The notes: generated by a model from the sequence alone, not told the origin. Counted from the stretch's first letter, positions 28,265 through 38,060 are shown. The stretch: 64,000 nucleotides of DNA from Photorhabdus bodei (GCF_003287735.1 NZ_NSCM01000002.1:124001-188000), one strand, 5' to 3'. Numbers and translations: made by a program.

Positions 28265-29314
28265 ATGCAAACACTTTCATCGATCATTAATGCGATTGTG
28301 CCGTTGGATAACGTTGCGATGGCGCGTACTGCTACTCGATTGAATGGGCTGGTTAAACCAACAGGCAGTTTCGGACGTTTGGAACATCTGGCGATTCAGC
28401 TTGCCGGCATGCGGGGATTATCGGGTCATCATATTGATCGTAAGCAGATTATTGTGATGGTCGCTGATCATGGGGTTTATGACGAAGGCGTGACCATATC
28501 GCCCAAATCAGCAACGGCTATTCATGCACAGAATATGATGAAAGGGATTACCGGTGTTTGCGTGTTGGCGGAAAATGCGGGTGCTGATGTAAAAGTTGTG
28601 GATGTGGGCATTGACAGTGATCCTGTGCCGGGATTAGTGAACATGAAGGTGGAGCGTGGCAGTGGCAACATTGCTCAAGGGCCGGCAATGAGCCGCCAGC
28701 AAGCCGAAGATTTGTTATTGGCAAGCGCATGTTTAACGCTGGAACAGATTACAAATGGCGTGCAACTGTTTGGTGTGGGCGAATTGGGTATGGCGAATAC
28801 TACGCCGGCGGCGGCTGTGGTCAGCGTCTTTACGGACAACGATCCACAACAGATTGTCGGCATTGGGGCTAACTTCCCAAGTGAACGCCTGCATCATAAA
28901 GTGGCGGTTGTGCGACAAGCGATTGAAATCAATCGGCCTGATGCCAGAGATAGCATCGATGTATTGGCAAAGGTTGGTGGTTATGATTTGGTGGGTATGG
29001 CGGGCGTAATGCTTGGTGCTGCCTCTGTCGGGCTGCCAGTGATTCTGGATGGTTTTCCTTCTTATGCGGCGGCGTTGGCCGCTTGCAGAATTGTACCCGA
29101 TGTGCGTCATTACCTAATTCCTTCGCATTTATCGGCAGAGAAAGGCTCAATTATTGCGTTGCAACACCTGCAATTAGAGCCTTATTTGCATTTGGACATG
29201 CGTTTAGGGGAGGGGAGTGGCGCTGCGTTGGCGATGCATCTGGTGGATGCGGCTTGCGCTATGTATAACAATATGGGACTACTCGCTGAAAGTAATATTG
29301 TGTTGCCGTGTTAA
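28265..29314 (+). CDS. cobT: Nicotinate-nucleotide--dimethylbenzimidazole phosphoribosyltransferase
   Basis: 349 residues from ATG at 28265. It makes alpha-ribazole phosphate. Motifs: [54 protein letters not shown] and the active-site region [20 protein letters not shown]. Length is normal. Last cob gene before the AT-rich island. Confidence 0.95.
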   Translation: MQTLSSIINAIVPLDNVAMARTATRLNGLVKPTGSFGRLEHLAIQLAGMRGLSGHHIDRKQIIVMVADHGVYDEGVTISPKSATAIHAQNMMKGITGVCVLAENAGADVKVVDVGIDSDPVPGLVNMKVERGSGNIAQGPAMSRQQAEDLLLASACLTLEQITNGVQLFGVGELGMANTTPAAAVVSVFTDNDPQQIVGIGANFPSERLHHKVAVVRQAIEINRPDARDSIDVLAKVGGYDLVGMAGVMLGAASVGLPVILDGFPSYAAALAACRIVPDVRHYLIPSHLSAEKGSIIALQHLQLEPYLHLDMRLGEGSGAALAMHLVDAACAMYNNMGLLAESNIVLPC

Positions 29315-29399
29315 TTATCAGGGTAATTTAATAACCCATATTGATTGCTGGCAAATATGAAACTCCTCCGTTCTGTTGAGTGAGATCTCGTATACGATG

Positions 29400-29548
29400 A
29401 ATTCGTATATCGTATTTCCTTTACTTCACTGATAAATTTCAATATTTAACTGTTCATGGAAAGTGTTAAGTTAAATTTCATAGGTAAAATCACTTGTTAT
29501 ATATGCCTATATGCCGACAAATAACAGCTATAATAAGGAAGAAATAAA
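29400..29548 (+). promoter_or_regulatory. Leader shared with 33384-33525
   Basis: The stretch upstream of the 104-residue gene is similar over about 140 bases to that upstream of the paralogue at 33526, including GGAAAGTGTTAAGTTAAATTT in pieces of up to about 20 identical bases. The duplicated leader implies common regulation. No specific binding site is assigned. Confidence 0.5.
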
Positions 29549-29863
29549 ATGTCATCGAAAATTATATATATAAACCCTAATCAATCTTTTGAAATCTTTA
29601 AGCACGGAAATATAATATTTCCCAATAGCTATCCTGAGGCAATTATAAAAAACAATGGCCCGGCATCCATTAGGGTGATAAATTACTGGGCTCCTCCGAT
29701 TGGAGATTATAATCAATATAACTATATTGATGTTTACCCCGGTGAGACGAAAACGCTTCTCGCACCTGTTAACGCTGTTTATTTCTATAAAATTATAGTA
29801 ACCAATCTTAATCCTATTTACAACACGGAAATTGAAGTTACATCGCAGTTTTGGAATTGGTAG
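29549..29863 (+). CDS. Single-domain member of an unrecognised ~100-residue family
   Basis: 104 residues, no signal peptide or membrane segment, rich in aromatic residues and predicted beta strands (IIYINPNQSFEIF, IRVINYWAPPIGDYNQYNYI, IDVYPGETKTLLAP, YKIIVTNL). It aligns by eye with both halves of the 221-residue protein at 33526. GGAAG precedes the start. The neighbourhood (hcp and effector) suggests a role in the same accessory system, but this is inference. Confidence 0.75.
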   Translation: MSSKIIYINPNQSFEIFKHGNIIFPNSYPEAIIKNNGPASIRVINYWAPPIGDYNQYNYIDVYPGETKTLLAPVNAVYFYKIIVTNLNPIYNTEIEVTSQFWNW

Positions 29864-29912
29864 TTGAACTTTCATGGACCATATTTTAAGAGTTTCACTA
29901 TTTACCAAACTA

Positions 29913-29950
29913 AGCAGGAGGCAGGTTTTAACCTGCCATCCTCTATTTTA
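29913..29950 (+). terminator. Terminator after the 104-residue gene
   Basis: GGCAGGTTTTAACCTGCC at 29920-29937 with outer AGGA/TCCT pairing, followed by an AT-rich run. A related hairpin follows the paralogue at 34184-34201. Confidence 0.65.
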
Positions 29951-29957
29951 GTTGATA

Positions 29958-30224
29958 CTAAATTTCGCTATTTTTGATTTGTTTATTCTTGAATAATAAC
30001 TTTAAGCATTTCAGGTAAATATATCTCGTAATATTTTCTTGCCAATGACTTTCATCATACGTAGTTGTTTTGGGTTTCAAGGTTGATTTAAGTAGAATAT
30101 TTACAGTAATTGAATTCTATTCCTAACACAAAATGATTATCTGAATTTTTCTTATTATGCGGTTTATCACATTCTTTGACAATGAACCCAATATCTATAT
30201 TATATTTCTTCTCAAGATAATATA
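29958..30224 (-). pseudogene. Coding remnant cut by ERIC, with a frameshift
   Basis: On the minus strand 45 open codons from the ERIC edge (30224) read YYLEKKYNIDIGFIVKECDK and end IEFNYCKYST at TAA (30088). The adjacent frame then continues TTYDESHWQENITRYIYLKC and KLLFKNKQIKNSEI to a stop at 29958. The two pieces look like one gene with a one-base frameshift, lacking its 5' end. Family not recognised. Confidence 0.45.
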
Positions 30225-30351
30225 TATACCCTATGGATTTCAAGATGCATCGCGGCGGCAAGGGAGCGAATCCCCGGGCGCATAGATAACTATGTGACCG
30301 GGGTGAGTGAGTGCAGCCAACAAAGAAGCAACTTGAAAGATGACGGGTATA
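30225..30351 (+). repeat. ERIC repeat upstream of hcp
   Basis: Full 127-base unit flanked by TATA; one substitution turns the CAAAGAGG stretch into CAAAGAAG. It ends 37 bases before hcp, so the hcp promoter lies in or beyond it. Confidence 0.93.
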
Positions 30352-30388
30352 TTCATGTTTTTGAATATTGACTAATTGATGGTTTTCT

Positions 30389-30868
30389 ATGGCGAATATA
30401 ATCTATTTGGAAATTAAGGGTGATAAGCAAGGTTTGATATCACAAGGATGTTCAACGGTTGATTCTATTGGTAACACATGTCAGCTTGGTCATGAAGACC
30501 ATATATTTGTTTATGAATTGACTTCCAATATAACCAGAGGTCAACATGTTAACCATCAGCCGGTTGAGATAAGAAAGCCAATAGATAAATCTTCTCCTCT
30601 GCTGGGATTGGCTATAACGAATAAAGAATCGCTACAATGTATTTTTTATTTTTATAGAACATCCACTAAAGGTGGTTTAGAGCTCTATTATAAAATAAAA
30701 CTCACTGGTGCATATATCTGTGCATTGAATGGCTTTTATCCAAACTCATCTACGCATAATGAATGTCAGCCACAGGAGAGTTTATCTTTGATGTATAAAT
30801 CAATAACGTGGGAACATATTATGTCCGGCACCAGTGCATATAGCATATGGGAAGACAACGTTTACTGA
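30389..30868 (+). CDS. hcp: Hcp-family type VI secretion tube protein
   Basis: 159 residues. NIIYLEIKGDKQGLISQGCS, GHEDHIFVYELTSNITRGQH and ITWEHIMSGTSAYSIWEDNV are characteristic of the Hcp1 family. Hcp hexamers form the inner tube of the type VI machine and also carry cargo in the lumen. No other type VI structural genes are in the window, so this is an orphan hcp of the kind that accompanies effector genes. The effector starts 7 bases after its stop. Confidence 0.9.
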   Translation: MANIIYLEIKGDKQGLISQGCSTVDSIGNTCQLGHEDHIFVYELTSNITRGQHVNHQPVEIRKPIDKSSPLLGLAITNKESLQCIFYFYRTSTKGGLELYYKIKLTGAYICALNGFYPNSSTHNECQPQESLSLMYKSITWEHIMSGTSAYSIWEDNVY

Positions 30869-30875
30869 GGATTTT

Positions 30876-31448
30876 ATGAAAGGGATATCTCATCTTTCTT
30901 ATGATTTAAATAATTACGCTTCGTCATTGAAGCGTAAAGCACACTTGGCTGCTAGCTTTTTTATAGAAGATAGCCAATTGAGAATGTCATATTTAAAAGA
31001 GGTTGATGACTTTGTTAATATAAAAACACGTGAATTTAAAAATACATTTGATGTAAATGAAAAAAAGAGATTGGTTTATGCAGTAAAAGATGAATATGAA
31101 ATAACGGAAAAAGAATATCAGGCTTTAAGGCGTAAGGATTATACCAAATATATTGTAACCGATATATTTGAAGATCAGGGCGTAGTTAAATACGCAAAAA
31201 TAGGCGGTGGGGTTGTTGCTGGTATTGTTCAAGCGGTTTCTGGTTTTGCTGTAATTAATTCAGGGAGAATTGTAAAATCTAGGACAGTTCAATCAATAGG
31301 TGTTGTTTTGGCTGCTCATGGAGCTAATAACTTTTATGAATCTATTAGTCCGATTCTTTATGAAAATCAAGATATAGGCTGGGTTAGGGAGGGATATAGA
31401 CACATCTCTCATGCTTTAGGTTATGGTGATGATGTAGCTGATGTTGCT
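30876..31448 (+). pseudogene. DUF4225-like type VI effector, N-terminal part (split by ERIC)
   Basis: From ATG 30876 (GAGG upstream) the frame gives 191 native residues: a charged helical N-terminus (NNYASSLKRKAHLAASFF), KDYTKYIVTDIFEDQGV, then a Gly-rich hydrophobic centre YAKIGGGVVAGIVQAVSGFA and IGVVLAAHGANNFYES typical of DUF4225. After GDDVADVA the frame enters an ERIC copy and stops 21 codons later (31511). The remaining C-terminus lies beyond the repeat in another frame. The membrane-active look and hcp linkage suggest an antibacterial effector. Confidence 0.75.
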
Positions 31449-31577
31449 TATATACCTTATGGATTTCAAGATGCATCGCGGCGGCAAGGGAGCGAATCCC
31501 CGGGAGCATAGATAACTATGAGACCGGGGTGAGTGAGTGCAGCCAACAAAGAGGCAACTTGAAGGATGACAGGTATA
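31449..31577 (+). repeat. ERIC repeat inserted inside the effector gene
   Basis: Unit from TATACCTTATGG to ACAGGTATA, with TATA at both ends (31449-31452 and 31574-31577). Removing 125 bases (31449-31573) joins GAT GTT GCT to TAT AGT TCA and restores one continuous frame, showing insertion at a TA/TATA target in coding DNA. Confidence 0.93.
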
Positions 31578-31831
31578 GTTCATTCGATTTCGCGGTAAGT
31601 TTATATGGAACGTATGGAATGCTCAAGCTTAAACCGGTTAAATCTAAGAATAATATATCAGGAGGCTATTCTGTCAAGCCGGGGACAGGGAAATTGTTCA
31701 GATATATTAATTCGGATCTTGCCAGAAAATGGCAGCTAACACCAAAGCCTATGTTAACCATTCAAGTGTTAAGTAGTGGATATAAAGTCAAACTTTTGAT
31801 AGATGACATAAATAAACTTCATGATGATTGA
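31574..31831 (+). pseudogene. DUF4225-like effector, C-terminal part after ERIC
   Basis: About 85 codons in the frame restored by excising the ERIC: YSSFDFAVSLYGTYGMLKLK, then KLFRYINSDLARKWQLTPKP and LSSGYKVKLLIDDINKLHDD. An ATG at 31529 inside the ERIC could in principle start a 100-residue fusion but has no ribosome site of note. The stop overlaps the end of the convergent immunity-like gene by 13 bases. Confidence 0.7.
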
Positions 31832-32223
31832 AATTTATTTTTTATTTTAAAGTGAATATAGCATGTTGCTAATTTTAATCCTGTTATGAAATTACAGTTA
31901 ACGGAGTAGCTGAAATAGAATAAAGCTGATATCGTTATTGATAAGTAAACAAAAAACATCAATGGAATTCCATATGCTTTTCCACTGAAAAACATTCCTG
32001 ATATTATAAATAAGTTAATTAGTGTTGAATATATCAATGGTATGGCGATTTCTTCACCTATAAGTAACAGATAACGACAAAAACAATCTGTTTTGCTCTG
32101 GTATTTATCATAAATATCAGGTTCGTCTTTATATAATATAATAAAGTTTCGCTTTATCTTAAGTAATTCTTTTAAGGTGAATCCACTATTTAATATTAAT
32201 TTTCTTAAGTCGGTTAGGTTCAT
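31819..32223 (-). CDS. Membrane immunity-like protein, copy 1
   Basis: 134 residues. Basic N-terminal helix LRKLILNSGFTLKELLKIKR, two hydrophobic hairpin regions (IAIPLIYSTLINLFIISGMFF; GIPLMFFVYLSITISALFYF) and a basic tail FKIKNKF. Convergent with, and overlapping, the effector 3' end. Tandem paralogues follow upstream. By position and topology it is probably an inner-membrane immunity protein, which would fit a membrane-acting toxin. No named family recognised. Confidence 0.7.
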   Translation of the reverse strand: MNLTDLRKLILNSGFTLKELLKIKRNFIILYKDEPDIYDKYQSKTDCFCRYLLLIGEEIAIPLIYSTLINLFIISGMFFSGKAYGIPLMFFVYLSITISALFYFSYSVNCNFITGLKLATCYIHFKIKNKFQSS

Positions 32224-32282
32224 TTTTTTTGGCTCTATTTATTTGATTATATGGTTATTTTTATCATATTTAATTCATTGTT

Positions 32283-32680
32283 TCAACGATTTAATTTGTT
32301 TTTTATTTTAAAACGAATATAGAAAATTAACAATTTTGAACCTGTAATTAAATTACAGCTAACGGAGAATCTGTAATAAATAAAAGCAGAGATCGCAAAG
32401 AATAAGTAAATTGAAAACATTAATGGCACTCCATATGCCATATCACTGAAAAACATACCTAATATCATAAATAAATTGTGGTTAAATATATTAAAGGTAT
32501 GGCTATTTCGTCAGCTATAAGTAATAGATACTGACAAAAACAATCTGTTTTGCTTTGATATTTATCATAAATATCAGGATCATCTTTGTGTAGGATAATA
32601 AAGTTTCTCTTTATCCTAAGCAATTCTTTTAGGGTGAATCCACTATTTAATATTAATTTTCTTAAATCAATTAAACTCAT
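32283..32680 (-). pseudogene. Membrane immunity-like protein, copy 2 (frameshifted)
   Basis: The first 71 codons (LRKLILNSGFTLKELLRIKR to IPLIYLTTIYL) closely match copy 1, then a TGA. The rest, MILGMFFSDMAYGVPLMFSI through FKIKNKLNR, continues in another frame to 32283. By comparison with copy 1 about four bases (AACT) are missing after the ATT codon near 32482. A recent paralogue inactivated by a small deletion. Confidence 0.8.
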
Positions 32681-32740
32681 TTTTCTAACTCTATAAATTG
32701 CTTACCGTAAAATACTTATTCTTTATAACTGTTTGAAGTT

Positions 32741-33142
32741 TTATTTTATTTTTAAACGAATATATAAAATAACTAATTTTATGCATGTGAAAAAATTATA
32801 ACGATAGCGGTGATAAAAAGATTTATAGCATATGCATATTATTGTTAAAATGATATAAATGATCGATATTAATGATAAATAGGATATTGAATTTTCGTCA
32901 TAGAGGAAAATCTCCATTATTATGCAACCTACATACATGAGAGAAAAAAACAACACGGGATCGCCGGCATCTTCAGCAAGCACTATTATAACGTTGTAAA
33001 TGTTATCGCTTTTTGTATAATACTTTATTACATATCTTCTTTCATCATCGTCAAGATTTTTAAAGGTTCTTTGCAGCATAAGAAGTTCTTTAAATGTGAA
33101 TCCACTACTGAGTGTTAATTTTCTTAATTTTTCCAAATCCAT
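32741..33142 (-). CDS. Membrane immunity-like protein, copy 3 (diverged)
   Basis: 133 residues. Shares the N-terminal pattern LEKLRKLTLSSGFTFKELLM and the two membrane regions with copies 1 and 2 but is clearly more distant (FFSLMYVGCIIMEIFLY; SYLSLISIIYIILTIICICY) and ends in IRLKIK. The array of diverging copies resembles orphan immunity genes that protect against variant toxins. Confidence 0.7.
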   Translation of the reverse strand: MDLEKLRKLTLSSGFTFKELLMLQRTFKNLDDDERRYVIKYYTKSDNIYNVIIVLAEDAGDPVLFFSLMYVGCIIMEIFLYDENSISYLSLISIIYIILTIICICYKSFYHRYRYNFFTCIKLVILYIRLKIK

Positions 33143-33383
33143 CTATTCAATCTCATAATATTTTGTTGATATAATGAATTAGTATAACATAATTATTATA
33201 TTATTATACCTAATAAATGCTTTCTTTAGATCTGTTTTTAGAAAATTTGTTGTACTCAGTAGTATGGTACTGCCATTGTAATAGAAATGAGAGAAAAAAG
33301 TGTTATCATAATAAATAAAGCGGAAAAAACAGTATCTGATTTCGGTTATTATTTATTACATGATGAATGATAAATTATATATA

Positions 33384-33525
33384 ATGAATTCGTTGGCTGT
33401 ATTTTTTCACTGTGCTGACAAATTTCAACATTTAACTATTTGTGGAAAGTGTTAAGTTAAATTTTACAAGTAAAACTACCGGTTATATATATTACTAAAT
33501 AACATAAATAATGAGGGAAAGAATA
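33384..33525 (+). promoter_or_regulatory. Leader shared with 29400-29548
   Basis: Second copy of the conserved upstream region, containing ATGAATTCGT, TTTCAACATTTAACT and GGAAAGTGTTAAGTTAAATTT split by few mismatches relative to the first. The preceding 33143-33383 is AT-rich and without recognisable content. Confidence 0.5.
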
Positions 33526-34176
33526 ATGACATTGAAAAAAACTATATCTATAGCTCCTCTTGGAACCGTTGAGATTTATAGTAATAGCGAGATTGTAATG
33601 CCAAGTGTTGCCCCAACGGCAATTATAAAAAACAAGAGTATGGTACCAATTAGGGCTATCAATTATTGGGCTGGTTTGATTGGAGATTATCAGCAGTATA
33701 GTCATGTTGATGTTTATCCTGGCGAACTTAAAATATTCGTAGGACCAAAGAACCTTTTTTACCGCTATAAAATTGTAGTCTCCAATCTTAGCAATACCGA
33801 AAATGCAGAAATTGAATTTGTAATGGACCCTTTGTGGAACAAATATGGAATGCCATCAAAAAAGGTATATATGAACTCTAACGAGCCATTTGAATTTTAT
33901 AGTAAGGGTAATGCAATACTCCCCACTGATTTCGCTGACGCAATTATAAAAAACAATAGCGTGGCATATATTAGGGCTGTAAATTTTTGGGCTGGTCCAC
34001 TTGGGAATTATAATATGTATAGCTATGTTGATATTTCCCCCGGTAAGACTGAAATACTTGCATCACCTCCTAATATTATTAATTACTATAAAATTGTATT
34101 CACCAACATAAGTAACTATGTTCAAAATGTAGAACTTGAAGTTATATCGCATTTATTGTTGGGCTATGATGAATAA
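33526..34176 (+). CDS. Two-domain member of the ~100-residue family
   Basis: 216 residues from ATG at 33526 (an earlier ATG at 33511 overlaps the GAGGGAAAG ribosome site). The protein is an internal duplication: ISIAPLGTVEIYSNSEIVMP...IRAINYWAGLIGDYQQYSHV and VYMNSNEPFEFYSKGNAILP...IRAVNFWAGPLGNYNMYSYV align along their length, each ending with a KIVxxN strand. No signal peptide. Function unknown; it resembles a repeated beta-sandwich. Confidence 0.8.
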   Translation: MTLKKTISIAPLGTVEIYSNSEIVMPSVAPTAIIKNKSMVPIRAINYWAGLIGDYQQYSHVDVYPGELKIFVGPKNLFYRYKIVVSNLSNTENAEIEFVMDPLWNKYGMPSKKVYMNSNEPFEFYSKGNAILPTDFADAIIKNNSVAYIRAVNFWAGPLGNYNMYSYVDISPGKTEILASPPNIINYYKIVFTNISNYVQNVELEVISHLLLGYDE

Positions 34177-34183
34177 ATCAGGG

Positions 34184-34212
34184 GGCAGGTTCTGGCCTGC
34201 CATCCTATTTTT
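34184..34212 (+). terminator. Terminator after the two-domain protein
   Basis: GGCAGG-TTCTGG-CCTGCC followed by ATCCTATTTTTT, a good intrinsic terminator. Confidence 0.8.
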
Positions 34213-34266
34213 TATCTTTATATTGATGATTTTCTTAACGAGGTAAAAGGGGTATATACCCTTCCA

Positions 34267-35127
<861 letters not shown>

Positions 35128-35143
35128 TTATCTCAGCAAAGAA

Positions 35144-36505
35144 TCAGAAAAAGAACGATGCATCGCCCGCACGTGATGTTAAGCGGCCATTTGCCATCAG
35201 CCCCATCTGTTCCAGCCAGCGTTCAAACTCCGGTGACGGGCGCAGATTGAGCAGATGGCGGATAGTGGCGGTATCGTGGAAAGCGGATGTCTGGTAATTG
35301 AGCATAATGTCATCACCGAGCGGCATTCCCATGATGAAATTACATCCTGCTGTTGCCAGCAGGATCATCAGGTTTTCATTCTGGTTTTGATCAGAGTCTG
35401 CGTGGTTGGTATAGCAGCAGTCACATCCCATTGAAACGCCGCTGAGTTTTCCCATAAAGTGATCTTCTAATCCGGCACGGATAATCTGGCGATCATTGTA
35501 GAGGTATTCTGGCCCGATGAAACCGACAACGGTATTGACCAGAAATGGGTCATAGTGGCGCGCCAAACCGTAGTTTCGTGCCTCCATCGTCACTTGATCA
35601 GCGCCAAAGTGAGCACCAGCGGAGAGAGCAGAGCCTTGTCCGGTTTCAAGATAGAGGCAGTTATCGCCAGCAAGACGGCAATATTCCGCGCCAACGGCAC
35701 GGGCTTCATCTAACATAGCCAATTCTACGCCAAACTCTTTTAGCCCTTTTTCACTGCCGCAAATACTTTGGAAAATCAAACCACCCGGTGCACCACGCTT
35801 AATGGCTTCTATCTGGGTCGTGACATGGGCTAAGACACAGCCCTGTGTTGGGATGGAGAATTTATCGATTACCTCATAGAGGGTATCTAGTACACGGGTG
35901 AGGTTTTCTACATCGTCGGTTACCGGGTTGACGCCGATGACTGCATCACCCACGCCAAATGATAGCCCTTCGTAAATCTGGGCCAGAATGCTTTGTACAT
36001 CGTCGCGGGTATCGTTAGGTTGCAGCCGGGCGCTGAACGTTCCCGGCGTCCCAATGGTGGTGTTGGCTTTTTTGATCACGGGCATTTTTTTCGCGCCATA
36101 GATCAGGTCCGCATTGGAGCTGATTTTTGCCACGGCGGCAACGACTTCGGAGCTGATTCCTTTACGCAAAAAGGCGATATCATCCACGCTGGTATCATCG
36201 CTTAGTATGTATTCACGCAGTTCACCAATGCTCCAGTTTTTTATGCGGGCGTAGGCAATTTCATTAATGTCATCCTGAATAATGCGAGTCACGCAATCTT
36301 CTTCATAAGGAATGATCGGATTCATGCGAATATCCGCAATCGTCATTTCCGAGAGGATATGTTTAGCCGCTACGCGTTGTTGGGAACTTTCGGCAGCCAC
36401 CCCGGCTAGCACATCCCCGGAACGTAATTCGTTAGCCATTGCCAGCACCTGTTTGACATCTTTAAACTGATAGGTCTTACCAAAAAGCTGAGTTTTCAAT
36501 TTCAT
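35144..36505 (-). CDS. eutB: Ethanolamine ammonia-lyase large subunit
   Basis: 453 residues, full length. Contains GDVLAGVAAESSQQRVAAKH, ANTTIGTPGTFSARLQPND, GDNCLYLETGQGSALSAGAH and GVSMGCDCCYTNHADSDQNQ, all diagnostic of the catalytic barrel subunit. Ethanolamine could be a nitrogen source released from host membranes. No microcompartment or aldehyde dehydrogenase genes follow. Confidence 0.96.
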   Translation of the reverse strand: MKLKTQLFGKTYQFKDVKQVLAMANELRSGDVLAGVAAESSQQRVAAKHILSEMTIADIRMNPIIPYEEDCVTRIIQDDINEIAYARIKNWSIGELREYILSDDTSVDDIAFLRKGISSEVVAAVAKISSNADLIYGAKKMPVIKKANTTIGTPGTFSARLQPNDTRDDVQSILAQIYEGLSFGVGDAVIGVNPVTDDVENLTRVLDTLYEVIDKFSIPTQGCVLAHVTTQIEAIKRGAPGGLIFQSICGSEKGLKEFGVELAMLDEARAVGAEYCRLAGDNCLYLETGQGSALSAGAHFGADQVTMEARNYGLARHYDPFLVNTVVGFIGPEYLYNDRQIIRAGLEDHFMGKLSGVSMGCDCCYTNHADSDQNQNENLMILLATAGCNFIMGMPLGDDIMLNYQTSAFHDTATIRHLLNLRPSPEFERWLEQMGLMANGRLTSRAGDASFFF

Positions 36506-36517
36506 GTTTACGCTCTC

Positions 36518-37930
36518 TCAGGAAGGAAAAGCCAGTGATTTGATAGTGACGGGAACCACAGTGCCATTAAATAGTGGCGTGCCAATGTCGATATAATCCC
36601 CGGTGCGGGTGATAACTTCATCAATAACCGCCAGCGGCCGTTCTCCCATCAGAGGATGTAACAGCATACCCAATGCCTTACCAAAGTCTTGACCTGCAAC
36701 GATGAGCAGCGGGTGAGAAGAGGGATAGCGTCTGGCAAAGTTCTGTAAAGCGGTAATGCATGTCTGCACGGCGGCATAATTCACCGGCAAGGCGTCGGGT
36801 AGGGCCAATGCATATAGATCCTGCTCGGCATTCAGATCCATTTGTGTGAGTGCATGTTGCCAGGCTTCTGCCAGTGACTCAGTGGCTTCTGTGTCAGGAT
36901 GGACGACGGGAATATTGCGCAGTGGTAGCGATAGTGCATCGAGCCAGATAGTGCTGCCGGATAACGATAATGTATGAGCGCCGGCACCAATGACGGTAGC
37001 GCGTACGGTTTGTTTTGGCATTTGCAGCGGCAGTTTGGCGAAATCATTATCACGATGGATAGCTTGTGCCAGCAATGGCCCTAAATCGTGAAAACGGAAT
37101 AGGTCATGATCCGATGTTTCACGATAACATTCTCCTACCCCGCCGGAGAGGGTGACGGCGTAGAGTTGATCACAGTTTGGCAGTGGCTCGGTCATCAGTA
37201 ATTGTTGCGCCAGAGGTGTGAGTTGCCCGGTGACGACTTCCCACAACAATTGCGACATCCGCATGGCAATTTGCTGTAATTGCGTGGCTGTCAGATGTTG
37301 AATATCTGTGTTTTCGCCAAACAGTGAATCAACGATGAGTGCTCCGGGCGGATGTGCCCGTAAAACGTTCCCTTGAAGATCGGTCTCCAATAAGCGGCCG
37401 CCGACATTTAAGCAAGCGGAGGCGATAAGCCGCCCGGCATCGAATAGCGCGTAGTTGGCTGTACCGCCGCCGATGTCAATATTGAGCACTCTGGTCATTT
37501 TCTGCTGTGAAAGAGCTTGAGCGCCGGAGCCCAAACCGGCAATCACCGATTCCAAATGGGGTCCCGCTGTTGCGACAACAAAATCCCCTAATTTTTGTGC
37601 CAGCGTCATAATTGCAGGGCGTGCATTGCATGTTTTCGCGGTTTCACCGGTAATGATCACTGCACCGGAATCGACACTTTTCGGATCGATGTTTGCGGCT
37701 TGATATTGTGCTTGGATCAGACTGAACAGTTCGTCTTCACGTAATTGTCCGGCGAAGTCTACGGGGGTAAATAACACCGGGCTTTGCCAGATAATCTCGC
37801 GGCTAACAAACTCGTAGCGTGGCACTTGTGATACCGCTGCACGGTTCACCAGTGACAGACGCGAAAAGATCACTTGTGTGGTGGTGGTGCCGATGTCAAT
37901 ACCGACACTAAATAACTCCTTGGCTTCCAT
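36518..37930 (-). CDS. eutA: Ethanolamine ammonia-lyase reactivating factor
   Basis: 470 residues from ATG at 37930 (AAGAGG upstream); a longer start at 37969 has no ribosome site. Actin-like ATPase fold: VGIDIGTTTTQVIFSRLSLV, NIDIGGGTANYALFDAG, TLSGGVGECYRE and VIGAGAHTLSLSGSTIWL. It exchanges damaged cobalamin in EutBC. Order eutA-B-C is conserved, but the rest of the eut operon is absent. Confidence 0.95.
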   Translation of the reverse strand: MEAKELFSVGIDIGTTTTQVIFSRLSLVNRAAVSQVPRYEFVSREIIWQSPVLFTPVDFAGQLREDELFSLIQAQYQAANIDPKSVDSGAVIITGETAKTCNARPAIMTLAQKLGDFVVATAGPHLESVIAGLGSGAQALSQQKMTRVLNIDIGGGTANYALFDAGRLIASACLNVGGRLLETDLQGNVLRAHPPGALIVDSLFGENTDIQHLTATQLQQIAMRMSQLLWEVVTGQLTPLAQQLLMTEPLPNCDQLYAVTLSGGVGECYRETSDHDLFRFHDLGPLLAQAIHRDNDFAKLPLQMPKQTVRATVIGAGAHTLSLSGSTIWLDALSLPLRNIPVVHPDTEATESLAEAWQHALTQMDLNAEQDLYALALPDALPVNYAAVQTCITALQNFARRYPSSHPLLIVAGQDFGKALGMLLHPLMGERPLAVIDEVITRTGDYIDIGTPLFNGTVVPVTIKSLAFPS

Positions 37931-38060
37931 CGCTACGCCTCTTGTCTGCAATAAGGCGTATGTTGGCATTTTTTTTTATTAACCAGTATTAAATATCGGC
38001 AATTTGGTCGAAAAGTCAACTGTAGTCACAAAAATATTAGGGGTTATAATAAAAATGGCG

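Noticed and set aside
31529..31831. A separate 100-residue gene starting inside the ERIC
   Set aside because: The first codons are ERIC sequence; the rest is the displaced C-terminus of the effector.
34248..34262. GGGTATATACCC palindrome after the two-domain gene, at first taken for an ERIC end
   Set aside because: None of the ERIC core is present; it is a short palindrome by chance or a small stem.
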